Assembly (NCBI GenBank): GCA_035499415.1
Contig: DATJYV010000104.1
Coordinates: forward strand, 1-6,382
Length of the DNA: 6,382 bases
Source of the DNA: DATJYV01 sp035499415
GTDB taxonomy: Bacteria; Bacteroidota; Ignavibacteria; UBA10030
Reading direction: 5' to 3'
Below are positions 1-5,578 of this stretch, in pieces. A program made the translations under genes and the position numbers. A model generated the notes under the pieces. The model did no database searches, was not told the DNA's origin, and saw only the letters and a program-made list of their open reading frames with translations. Every line of letters starts with the position of its first letter. The stretch's first letter is position 1.

Positions 1-76
1 CCAAAACCCGACGCAGAGGATGAGCGTCCGTAGCGCAGAAAACCCGTTTGCCTTCGTGATTGAAGTTCCGTAAAAT

Positions 77-99
77 GAACTTGAACCGATTCAATTTTC
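77..99. repeat. Imperfect dyad overlapping the predicted -35 element, possible operator
   Basis: TTGAA (81-85) and TTCAA (90-94) are inverted around CCGA, and the flanks GAA (77-79) and TTC (97-99) extend the symmetry after mismatches. It covers the predicted -35 hexamer, where a repressor site would be effective. Five-base arms in AT-rich DNA arise easily by chance, so this is only a candidate operator with no regulator assigned. Confidence 0.2.
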
Positions 100-109
100 G
101 AAAAATAAT
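81..109 (+). promoter_or_regulatory. Putative sigma70-type promoter for the corrinoid-activator operon
   Basis: TTGAAC (81-86, four of six matches to TTGACA) and AATAAT (104-109, five of six matches to TATAAT) are separated by exactly 17 bases in the AT-rich stretch before the first plus-strand gene. Transcription would begin near 115-118, leaving a leader of about 40 bases before the ATG at 157. This leader has no recognisable riboswitch. The match is by eye only and other AT-rich hexamers are possible. Confidence 0.45.
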
Positions 110-156
110 CTCTGCATTCAACCATATTTTAAGGAAATGGCCTAGCCGGTCCGATC

Positions 157-1815
157 ATGAGCGTTGAGCTCCACATCAATGATCAAGTGGCGAATGTCGA
201 GCCGGGTCAATCGATCTTCGAATGCGCCGACGCGATGGGCGTCTACGTTCCGACTTCCTGCGAAAAGCAGGGAAAGTGCAAGGAGTGCATGGTGGAAGTA
301 ACGCACGGAATGGAACTGCTTTCGCCGATGACGGCGAAAGAAGGCCACCTCGCGGGCAAGCTGCGGCTTTCGTGTCGCGCCAGAATTGTCGGAACCACAG
401 GAGTCGTCCGATGTCACACGATGCGTCGCGGAGAGATGAGCATCGAACGTCATGCGTTCCATCTTCCCGCGGGGATGACGGCGCCGATGCGTGATCCGTG
501 CGTCACGCGGCAAGGTCGGTCGGTGCTGCTCGACGGGCGGGAGATCGACCGGTCAGACGGACCAGTTTACGGCGTTGCCATGGACCTGGGTACGACGACG
601 GTCGTGCTCCGGCTGATGAATCTCGAAACAGGCGAGATCGTCGCCGACTCATCCTTTGAAAACCCGCAGCGCTTCGGGGGATCCGATGTTATGTCGCGGA
701 TTCACTTCGACACCGTGCATCCGGGCAAGCTGCTTCAGCGCACGCTCGCAGGATACGTGAGCCATGCGATCGAGGCATTTCCCGTCGACCCAAAATCGAT
801 CTACGAGATGGTGGTTGCCGGTAATTCGACCATGCGCGACATTTTTTTCCGGCTGAACGTCTATTCGATCGGGCAGAGTCCGTATCAGTCGCTCACGGAG
901 CTGGAATTGCACGAAGGGAAGCGAAAGACGACAAGCCTCACTGCGACTCCAAAACGCCTTGCGCTCCCGCTCCATCCGCTCGGCCGAGTCTACGGCCTGC
1001 CGATCATCAGCGGTCACGTTGGCGCCGATGCCGCGGCGTGCATGGCCGCGGTGGATATCGGGCACGAAGAGCGGCTGACGGCGGTCATGGACATCGGTAC
1101 GAACACGGAACTGGTCCTTGGAAACAAGAACCGAATCCTTGCGGCCTCATGCCCCGCCGGGCCGGCGTTTGAAGGAGGACGACTGTCGAGCGGTATGCCT
1201 GCGCTTCCCGGCGCCGTCGAGCGCGTCAAGATTCGGAGCGATGGAACTGTGGCCGCGAAAGTTCTCGGCGACGGCCCCACTGAAGGGATTTGCGGGTCGG
1301 GCCTTATCGATGCGCTCAGTGAGCTCCTCAGAACCGGCAGGATGAACTCGCTTGGAAGGTTGGAGGGGGATGAAAAGGAATTCATCATCGACGGACGGAC
1401 GACCCCTCCCGTCTCGCTCACGGAAGCGGACATCAACGAATTAGCCCAGGCGAAAGGGGCAAATGTCGCAGGGCTCTCGGTCATTTTCGACCGCTATGCC
1501 GCCCGATTCGACGACGTCCATCGATTCTATCTCGCAGGCGGATTCGGACGACATCTTGACGTGACGGCGGCGAAGAGAATCGGCCTTATTCCGAACATCG
1601 ACGACGCCAGAATCGTGCAAGTTGGAAATGCATCGATCGAAGGGGCCTGCGCCGTGCTCCTGTCGAGAACGAAACGGGATGAACTGGAAGCGCTCGTGCA
1701 AAGAGCCGAGCATTGCCGTTTGGAAACGCATCCGGAATTCTTTCAGTACTTTGTAGAAGGATGTCAGTTTGTGCCGGTAGGATCGTCCACTCCTGAAGAA
1801 ATATCTTCATCGTAG
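157..1815 (+). CDS. RACo/RamA-like ATP-dependent reductive activator of corrinoid proteins (2Fe-2S ferredoxin domain + DUF4445 ASKHA domain)
   Basis: This 552-residue cytoplasmic protein probably reduces inactive Co(II) cobalamin on a corrinoid protein to Co(I), coupling the uphill electron transfer to ATP binding or hydrolysis. Residues 1-95 form a plant-type [2Fe-2S] ferredoxin domain with ligands C35, C41, C44 and C73 (CX5CX2CX28C). The rest is an ASKHA ATPase fold: phosphate-1 loop AMDLGTTTVV (141-150), VVAGNSTM (219-226), phosphate-2 loop MDIGTNTEL (311-319), CPAGPAFEGG (332-341), adenosine motif ICGSGLIDAL (378-387) and YLAGGFGRH (458-466). There is no extra C-terminal 4Fe-4S ferredoxin module as in archaeal RamA, so it is closer to acetogen RACo but shorter than RACo's roughly 630 residues. 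The ATG at 157 is the only usable start, because an in-frame TAA lies at 130-132. No good Shine-Dalgarno sits close to it; AAGGAA at 131-136 is about 20 bases away. Given the neighbours, its client is most likely the corrinoid subunit of a split methionine synthase (inference). Confidence 0.93.
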   Translation: MSVELHINDQVANVEPGQSIFECADAMGVYVPTSCEKQGKCKECMVEVTHGMELLSPMTAKEGHLAGKLRLSCRARIVGTTGVVRCHTMRRGEMSIERHAFHLPAGMTAPMRDPCVTRQGRSVLLDGREIDRSDGPVYGVAMDLGTTTVVLRLMNLETGEIVADSSFENPQRFGGSDVMSRIHFDTVHPGKLLQRTLAGYVSHAIEAFPVDPKSIYEMVVAGNSTMRDIFFRLNVYSIGQSPYQSLTELELHEGKRKTTSLTATPKRLALPLHPLGRVYGLPIISGHVGADAAACMAAVDIGHEERLTAVMDIGTNTELVLGNKNRILAASCPAGPAFEGGRLSSGMPALPGAVERVKIRSDGTVAAKVLGDGPTEGICGSGLIDALSELLRTGRMNSLGRLEGDEKEFIIDGRTTPPVSLTEADINELAQAKGANVAGLSVIFDRYAARFDDVHRFYLAGGFGRHLDVTAAKRIGLIPNIDDARIVQVGNASIEGACAVLLSRTKRDELEALVQRAEHCRLETHPEFFQYFVEGCQFVPVGSSTPEEISSS

Positions 1816-1818
1816 GCC

Positions 1819-1824
1819 GAAGGG
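1819..1824 (+). promoter_or_regulatory. Ribosome binding site that decides the TTG start of the activation-domain-like gene
   Basis: GAAGGG lies nine bases before the TTG at 1834. No ATG is present in the first 190 codons of that frame, so this site and the first codons MPDLFEL support a TTG start directly after the stop of the activator gene. A second TTG at 1843 is possible but is farther from the site. Confidence 0.5.
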
Positions 1825-1833
1825 CGTTCACTC

Positions 1834-2628
1834 TTGCCTGACTTGTTCGAGTTATCCGACGCGCAACCCGGCGTCATCGTACAGGATTCCGAGTTCTGCC
1901 GTTTGCTGGGATACCCTGCGGGATACGCTTTGGAAGGGCGTTCGAAAGAGCTTGCAGATTGGGTCCGGCAGTGGTACGACGTCCACGGCAGACCGTGGAT
2001 TTACGCGCGGCAGGTGAACGCGCTTGAGATTCGGCGTGAGGAGATCGTCCTGGAACGTGTGACGTTCAGCGCGCCGCGACTTGGATATTTTCTTAACGGT
2101 GCGCAGGCGCATTCCGCCGCTCTCGTCGCCGTCAGCGCCGGCCGGGAGTGCGAAGAAAAAGCCCGGGCGCTCTGGGGAGAGGAAAAACCGGACGAATATT
2201 TTTTTCTCGAGGTCTACGGCTCCGCGGTCGTGGAAAGTTTGGTCGCAGCCGCGGCATTTCGGCTCTGCGCATGGGCCGACCTCCACGGACTCGCCGTGCT
2301 CCCCCACTACAGTCCGGGCTACCCCGGTTGGGATATCTCGCAGCAAACGAGTCTTTTCGATATCCTGCGGTCGAATGCCGGCGGCGTTTCTCTTCCCTTG
2401 CGCGTTCTCAGCTCCGGAATGCTCCAGCCGAAAAAATCTCTTCTCGCCGTGTTCGGCATAACGTCGCGGGACAATATTCACGCAAACCTTTCAGACTTTA
2501 TCCCGTGCGAGAACTGCTCTCTTCCAGCATGTCAATACCGGCGGGCTCCGTACCGCCGATTTTTGCCCCGGCTCGAGCGGACATCCCGCACGGCCGCACC
2601 GAACAATCAAACCAAAGAAGACCGATGA
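1834..2628 (+). CDS. Stand-alone MetH activation-domain-like protein with Cys-rich C-terminus
   Basis: This 264-residue protein resembles the C-terminal vitamin B12 activation domain of MetH, here as a separate polypeptide. The signature is HYSPGYPGWD (158-167), followed by SLFDIL (173-178) and then SSGMLQPKKSLLAVFGI (193-209). These align with the RPAPGYP..., ...LL... and AM-P-xS---F elements of the MetH domain. The VVESLVAAAAF helix (132-142) fits the DxxAE helix before it. The arginine that contacts AdoMet in MetH (RxxxGY) is H158 here, while G162-Y163 are kept. After the domain comes CENCSLPACQYRR (225-237), a CX2CX4C motif that could bind metal or an Fe-S cluster, then a basic tail. No ATG exists in frame before residue 195, so TTG at 1834 was chosen because GAAGGG (1819-1824) lies nine bases upstream. 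It follows the activator by 18 bases and overlaps the next gene. Role inferred: docking or cap protein used while the activator reduces cobalamin. Confidence 0.8.
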   Translation: MPDLFELSDAQPGVIVQDSEFCRLLGYPAGYALEGRSKELADWVRQWYDVHGRPWIYARQVNALEIRREEIVLERVTFSAPRLGYFLNGAQAHSAALVAVSAGRECEEKARALWGEEKPDEYFFLEVYGSAVVESLVAAAAFRLCAWADLHGLAVLPHYSPGYPGWDISQQTSLFDILRSNAGGVSLPLRVLSSGMLQPKKSLLAVFGITSRDNIHANLSDFIPCENCSLPACQYRRAPYRRFLPRLERTSRTAAPNNQTKEDR

Positions 2629-2951
2629 TCAAACTCTGCGATATCGACCAACATGCGAAGGAAAAACTGCCGCCGACGATGAGCGACAAATCGGGAATCG
2701 GCGTGCACTACGTCGACGCGTTCATCAAGCCGATGAACAAAAACCTCGACGAGCAGACGCGGGTGGCTTGCAAGCGGAAAGGTCTCAGGATCACACTGAC
2801 CGTCGGAACAAAAAAGGGGGAAGGATTGATGCGGCGGCTCGACGTTGGCAAGGACCCGACGGTCATGCTCAACGCGGCTCTTCTGGAGGCGGCAAAGGCG
2901 GCCGGTGTGGAATTGAAACTTACGGAGACAGAGATCCTTCTCGAGCCGTAA
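2625..2951 (+). CDS. Small hypothetical protein, translationally coupled to the activation-domain-like gene
   Basis: I do not recognise this 108-residue protein. The start is the ATG at 2625, which overlaps the TGA stop of the previous gene in an ATGA junction, a classic sign of translational coupling. The same frame is open further upstream, but only as the shadow of the preceding gene. The product is soluble by eye, with no signal peptide or membrane segment and only two cysteines (C5, C49), so it is unlikely to carry an Fe-S cluster by itself. An N-terminal half (to about residue 45) contains SGIGVHYVDAF; the middle is rich in Lys/Arg (RVACKRKGLR, 46-55); a predicted strand LRITLTVGTKKGEG (54-67) follows; and the end looks like a helix plus strand (MLNAALLEAAKAAGVELKL, 81-99). 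Its placement as the third gene after the corrinoid activator suggests an accessory role in cobalamin reactivation or methionine synthesis (inference). The gene is probably real given the coupling, spacing and coding character. Confidence 0.8.
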   Translation: MIKLCDIDQHAKEKLPPTMSDKSGIGVHYVDAFIKPMNKNLDEQTRVACKRKGLRITLTVGTKKGEGLMRRLDVGKDPTVMLNAALLEAAKAAGVELKLTETEILLEP

Positions 2952-2966
2952 GAAGTCTCAACCTTT

Positions 2967-2994
2967 CGGCGGATGGACTACGCGCCCTCCGCCG
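2967..2994. terminator. Candidate stem-loop between the two convergent units
   Basis: CGGCGGA (2967-2973) and TCCGCCG (2988-2994) are perfect inverted repeats; two more G-C pairs (2975-2976 with 2985-2986) extend the stem past one mismatch, leaving an eight-base loop. It spans the short gap after the small hypothetical gene and the 3' end of the pterin-binding methyltransferase gene, where a bidirectional terminator would be expected. Neither strand has a T-run after it, so a canonical intrinsic terminator is not shown. Confidence 0.3.
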
Positions 2995-3913
2995 TGTCGT
3001 CGTTCTTCCAGAGCTCCATCACGGCCTCGGCCTGGCGGAATCCCGCCGTCTCCCGGGTTTCACCCTCCGCAATTCTCCCCTGTTCCAGAACGCGTCGAAG
3101 CGATGAAACCATGGGATGATCCCCCGGCAGAGGTGCGAGCGCGGATTCCGGATTCACGATCGGAAAGTCCAACCCCGCTTCCGTCGCTATCGTGAGATAG
3201 GCTTTTTCAATTTCATGTCGCACATGTTTCGGCGTTCCCCAGGCGAAGTTTGAAAGCCCGACCGTGATATGCACTCCCCGAAGGGCGGGGTCGTTGCGAA
3301 TTAATCGCATCGCGTCCAGGCCCATATTCACCAATCCGTACGTATCGGCGCCAACGGGCGCAAGGCCGGGGTCGACGATGATCTGGTCGTTGCTTCGATT
3401 CGCCTTCTGCGCAAGCAGTTCGACGAAATGCTTCGCCGCTTCGTAAACGTCCCGGGAGCTGAGACACTGTGCCGTGCCTCCCTCCACGAACCGCTCGGAA
3501 GCCATGACTATCACCATGGTGTCGAATTCTCTGACAAGTTCGATCATCTCATCCAATCGTTCGCGCGAAGCCGCGATGGAATCGAGAATCGGCCTTCCGC
3601 TTCGTTTTCGGTCGTAATGCCTCAAGGCAACTTTATGGTATTCCACCGATGGATTGTCAAAGCAGAGCGGGAGGGGCGACGCTTCTTGCAGTGCGGGAAT
3701 CACCTCCGGCAGGAGGTCGAGCATTTCCCGGGGTTTGACCTGAATCTGCTGTGTGCCGTCCAGATTGACGTCGAGATAGTGCACTCCGAGCGCCGTCTGG
3801 AGCTTCGCAAGGTTTTGATAACCGGCCAGGTCTCTCTCCCGAAACGCTTTCCGTGCGCGACCGTACGCATTGTTGATCAAGTCTCCGATCGTCTGGAACG
3901 TCCTGGTCCTCAT
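2978..3913 (-). CDS. Pterin-binding methyltransferase (MetH folate-domain / AcsE-like methyl-tetrahydrofolate:corrinoid methyltransferase)
   Basis: This 311-residue protein has the dihydropteroate-synthase-like TIM barrel that binds methyl-tetrahydrofolate and passes the methyl group to Co(I) cobalamin on a corrinoid protein. Visible elements in order: IGDLINNAYGRARKAF (9-24, the IGE-xN entry motif of MetH/MeTr), GVHYLDVN (43-50), PLCFDNPS (82-89), PILDSIAA (108-115), VDPGLAPVGADTYG (180-193), TVGLSNFAWGTP (217-228) and DFPIVNPES (249-257). D86, D181 and N222 match pterin-contacting residues known in MeTr; the position usually NS is D111-S here. It is longer than AcsE (about 262 residues), with additions at both ends. 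The ATG at 3913 is preceded in frame by a TAA a few codons upstream; GAGTG just before it is a weak ribosome site. It is last in the minus-strand unit, 94 bases after the reductase. Because a homocysteine methyltransferase module is nearby and no CO-dehydrogenase/acetyl-CoA synthase genes are seen, a methionine synthase role is preferred over acetogenesis. Confidence 0.88.
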   Translation of the reverse strand: MRTRTFQTIGDLINNAYGRARKAFRERDLAGYQNLAKLQTALGVHYLDVNLDGTQQIQVKPREMLDLLPEVIPALQEASPLPLCFDNPSVEYHKVALRHYDRKRSGRPILDSIAASRERLDEMIELVREFDTMVIVMASERFVEGGTAQCLSSRDVYEAAKHFVELLAQKANRSNDQIIVDPGLAPVGADTYGLVNMGLDAMRLIRNDPALRGVHITVGLSNFAWGTPKHVRHEIEKAYLTIATEAGLDFPIVNPESALAPLPGDHPMVSSLRRVLEQGRIAEGETRETAGFRQAEAVMELWKNDDTAEGA

Positions 3914-3964
3914 TTCACTCGATGGTTAAGGAATGGTTCCCGGCTTTGTTTCATCCATCTCAAC

Positions 3965-4005
3965 CGCCAACTCTCGTGCACATTGGCGTCGGGCGAAATC
4001 TTCGC
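3965..4005 (-). repeat. Two small adjacent stem-loops in the gap between reductase and pterin-binding methyltransferase genes
   Basis: Read on the minus strand, GCGAA/TTCGC (4005-3993, three-base loop) comes immediately after the reductase stop, followed by CGCCAA/TTGGCG (3988-3965, twelve-base loop containing GTGCAC). The 94-base gap is otherwise featureless. No T-run follows, so termination is not supported; they might affect mRNA stability or relative expression within the unit, or be chance pairings. Confidence 0.25.
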
Positions 4006-4007
4006 GG

Positions 4008-5522
4008 TCAGGGTTTCTGATTTTCTTTTCCTGCATGGTCCCGTTTCAACCAGTTGTTCGCCCAGGAAGATGTGCCGCGTAATTGCTGATCCTGCACAAC
4101 GGGAGCGTGGTCCAGCAATGACTCCTCCAACCCGTCCGCTTTGAGCCGCTCGTACGCGCGGAGCCATATACACTCTCCGAATCCGTCCACCTCACAAAGC
4201 CCGCCGCGTGTGCCTCCGCACGGACCGTTGCGTTGGTTCTTCGCGCATTGCGACTCGGGGCAGAGATATGCGGTTTCGGGAAGAGAACAGTCGCCGCAAT
4301 CTTTGCAGCGGAAGAGCACCGCCTTGCTCAGGCGCTCGACCGCCCGGAGCGCTCCGGGGCCTTGGGCAGGATCCTTCGCATGCCCGGAGATCGCGGCTCC
4401 GAGCCGTGCGACGGGAAGATCCGGTCTAAACGCCAGTTGATGGACCCATTTTGACATCCGATATGAAGGAGAAAATGTGCGCGCCCGGCCCCGCGGCGTT
4501 TCGTGTTGGGGGTCGGCAAGTCCGGTTTCCGGATTTTCGGCATAAAGAAAAAATTCGTGATCCTGGGAGAAATTCAACTCACGGGCAAATTCCTTCCAAT
4601 CATCGGAAGAGAATGTGCGCTCGATCTCCATGATTCTCCGGAGGGTCCCGGCGTCGCGGACTCCTCCAAGGTAGACACCGCGATACCCCAATCCGCGGAA
4701 GACCGCCATTTGTTTCGCCGCGAACTCCATGAAGAATTTTGCGCCGTCGTCGGTTGCGCGGGCATGTTTCTCGCAAAGTTCGAGGAGAGAGGGCGTGACA
4801 ACAATCCCCGGGATCTTGCCATTGGCGAACAGGCGCGCCGAACGCGGACTCAGGAGAAAGACGTTTCCAATGAACGGCACGTGCTCCATCCCGTGGAGCT
4901 GTGCGTACAGAACGAGCTCGTGCATCTTGCGCGCGTCATATCCCACCTGGTTGATGATGAATGAAGCGCCGCACTCGACCTTCTTCCTGAGCTTGAGGTA
5001 CTGCGGGATCAATTCCCCCTCCCAGGCCTTGTAGTTATTGACCACTGCGCCGATGCAGAAGTCCGTTTTGGCGTGCCGTCCTTCAAACCCTGCGTTCATT
5101 TTATTCAGAAGAGATATGAGGCCGACGGAATCGAGGTCGAAGACCGGCTTGGCCATTCCCCCACTTCCGCTGACGGGATAATCTCCCGTCATCGCGAGGA
5201 CGTTGTGAAACCCCTCGCTGTCGAGCTGCCACGCCTCGCTCTCCAATCCGTTTCGATTAAGGTCCTTGCAGGTGAGATGGATGACGACTTCCTTGCCGGC
5301 GTATAAGATCGGTTTCGCAAGGGCCTGGGCGGCGAGACGGGGATTGCCCCCCGCGTTGTCCGTGATGGAAATCCAGTCGACCGAGGGAAGGTCGACAAGC
5401 TCATTCGCAAATGCGCGGGCCTTGACGGCGCTCTTCTCGGTCATCGAGCCGCGGACGGAGACAAGCTCCACGCCGATCAGAAAATCGCGAGATGCGTGCA
5501 GCAGCTCGGTGAGCGATTTCAT
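4008..5522 (-). CDS. metF: Methylenetetrahydrofolate reductase with fused C-terminal MetV-like (MTHFR_C) domain
   Basis: This 504-residue protein would reduce 5,10-methylene- to 5-methyl-tetrahydrofolate, supplying methyl groups to the neighbouring methyltransferases. The N-terminal part (about 1-305) is a flavin-binding MetF barrel: FLIGVEL with the likely catalytic E19, SITDNAGGNP (52-61), VIHLTCKDLNRNGL (80-93), VLAMTGDYP (108-116), FIINQVGYD (188-196, with the substrate-binding Gln at 192) and PFIGNVFLLSP (216-226). The C-terminal part (about 345-504) matches MetV/MTHFR_C, with cysteines at 406, 409, 412, 421, 426, 435, 443 and 451 including CKDCGDC and GPCGG. In acetogens MetV is a separate subunit of MetVF-type reductases that lack ordinary NADH use and are thought to draw electrons through Fe-S centres. 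Here the two are one chain, so the electron donor may be ferredoxin-like rather than NADH (inference). The ATG at 5522 lies 56 bases after the Hcy module stop; GAG is the only SD-like sequence near it. Confidence 0.92.
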   Translation of the reverse strand: MKSLTELLHASRDFLIGVELVSVRGSMTEKSAVKARAFANELVDLPSVDWISITDNAGGNPRLAAQALAKPILYAGKEVVIHLTCKDLNRNGLESEAWQLDSEGFHNVLAMTGDYPVSGSGGMAKPVFDLDSVGLISLLNKMNAGFEGRHAKTDFCIGAVVNNYKAWEGELIPQYLKLRKKVECGASFIINQVGYDARKMHELVLYAQLHGMEHVPFIGNVFLLSPRSARLFANGKIPGIVVTPSLLELCEKHARATDDGAKFFMEFAAKQMAVFRGLGYRGVYLGGVRDAGTLRRIMEIERTFSSDDWKEFARELNFSQDHEFFLYAENPETGLADPQHETPRGRARTFSPSYRMSKWVHQLAFRPDLPVARLGAAISGHAKDPAQGPGALRAVERLSKAVLFRCKDCGDCSLPETAYLCPESQCAKNQRNGPCGGTRGGLCEVDGFGECIWLRAYERLKADGLEESLLDHAPVVQDQQLRGTSSWANNWLKRDHAGKENQKP

Positions 5523-5578
5523 AATCGTCTCATTCAGCTCAATAACTCTTCACCACGAGGGGGCGGCAGCGCTCTCCT

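Larger units (their letters stand above)
1..156. other. Left-edge noncoding leader, possibly with the end of an upstream gene
   Basis: No complete gene is visible. One plus-strand frame runs from the window edge to a TAA at 71-73 and ends in NPFAFVIEVP; another ends at TAG 31-33. Either could be the tail of an upstream gene but neither is recognisable. On the minus strand a frame starting with ATG at 125 is open to the edge without a ribosome binding site or family resemblance. AAGTTC (63-68) and GAACTT (77-82) form a six-base stem, without the T-run of a terminator. Confidence 0.3.

Noticed and set aside
110..156. Cobalamin or SAM riboswitch before the activator gene
   Set aside because: The leader is only about 40 bases and shows none of the conserved boxes or long stems of these elements.
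1852..2481. A 209-codon minus-strand frame inside the activation-domain-like gene
   Set aside because: It is antisense to a gene with MetH-activation motifs and has an Arg-rich low-information translation without domain signals.
2148..2624. N-terminal extension of the small hypothetical protein to 267 residues
   Set aside because: This part is out of frame over the upstream gene and very Arg/Ser-rich; the ATGA junction at 2625 is a far better start.
3428..4144. A 238-codon plus-strand frame across the pterin methyltransferase and the following gap
   Set aside because: It runs antisense to a clear family gene, has no recognisable domain, and shows Cys/Arg/Ser-rich shadow composition.
2978..5522. 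Wood-Ljungdahl methyl branch (AcsE plus MetVF) of an acetogen
   Set aside because: The adjacent homocysteine module and MetH activation-like protein favour methionine synthesis, and no acetyl-CoA synthase or corrinoid Fe-S protein genes are seen; it remains an alternative until flanks are known.
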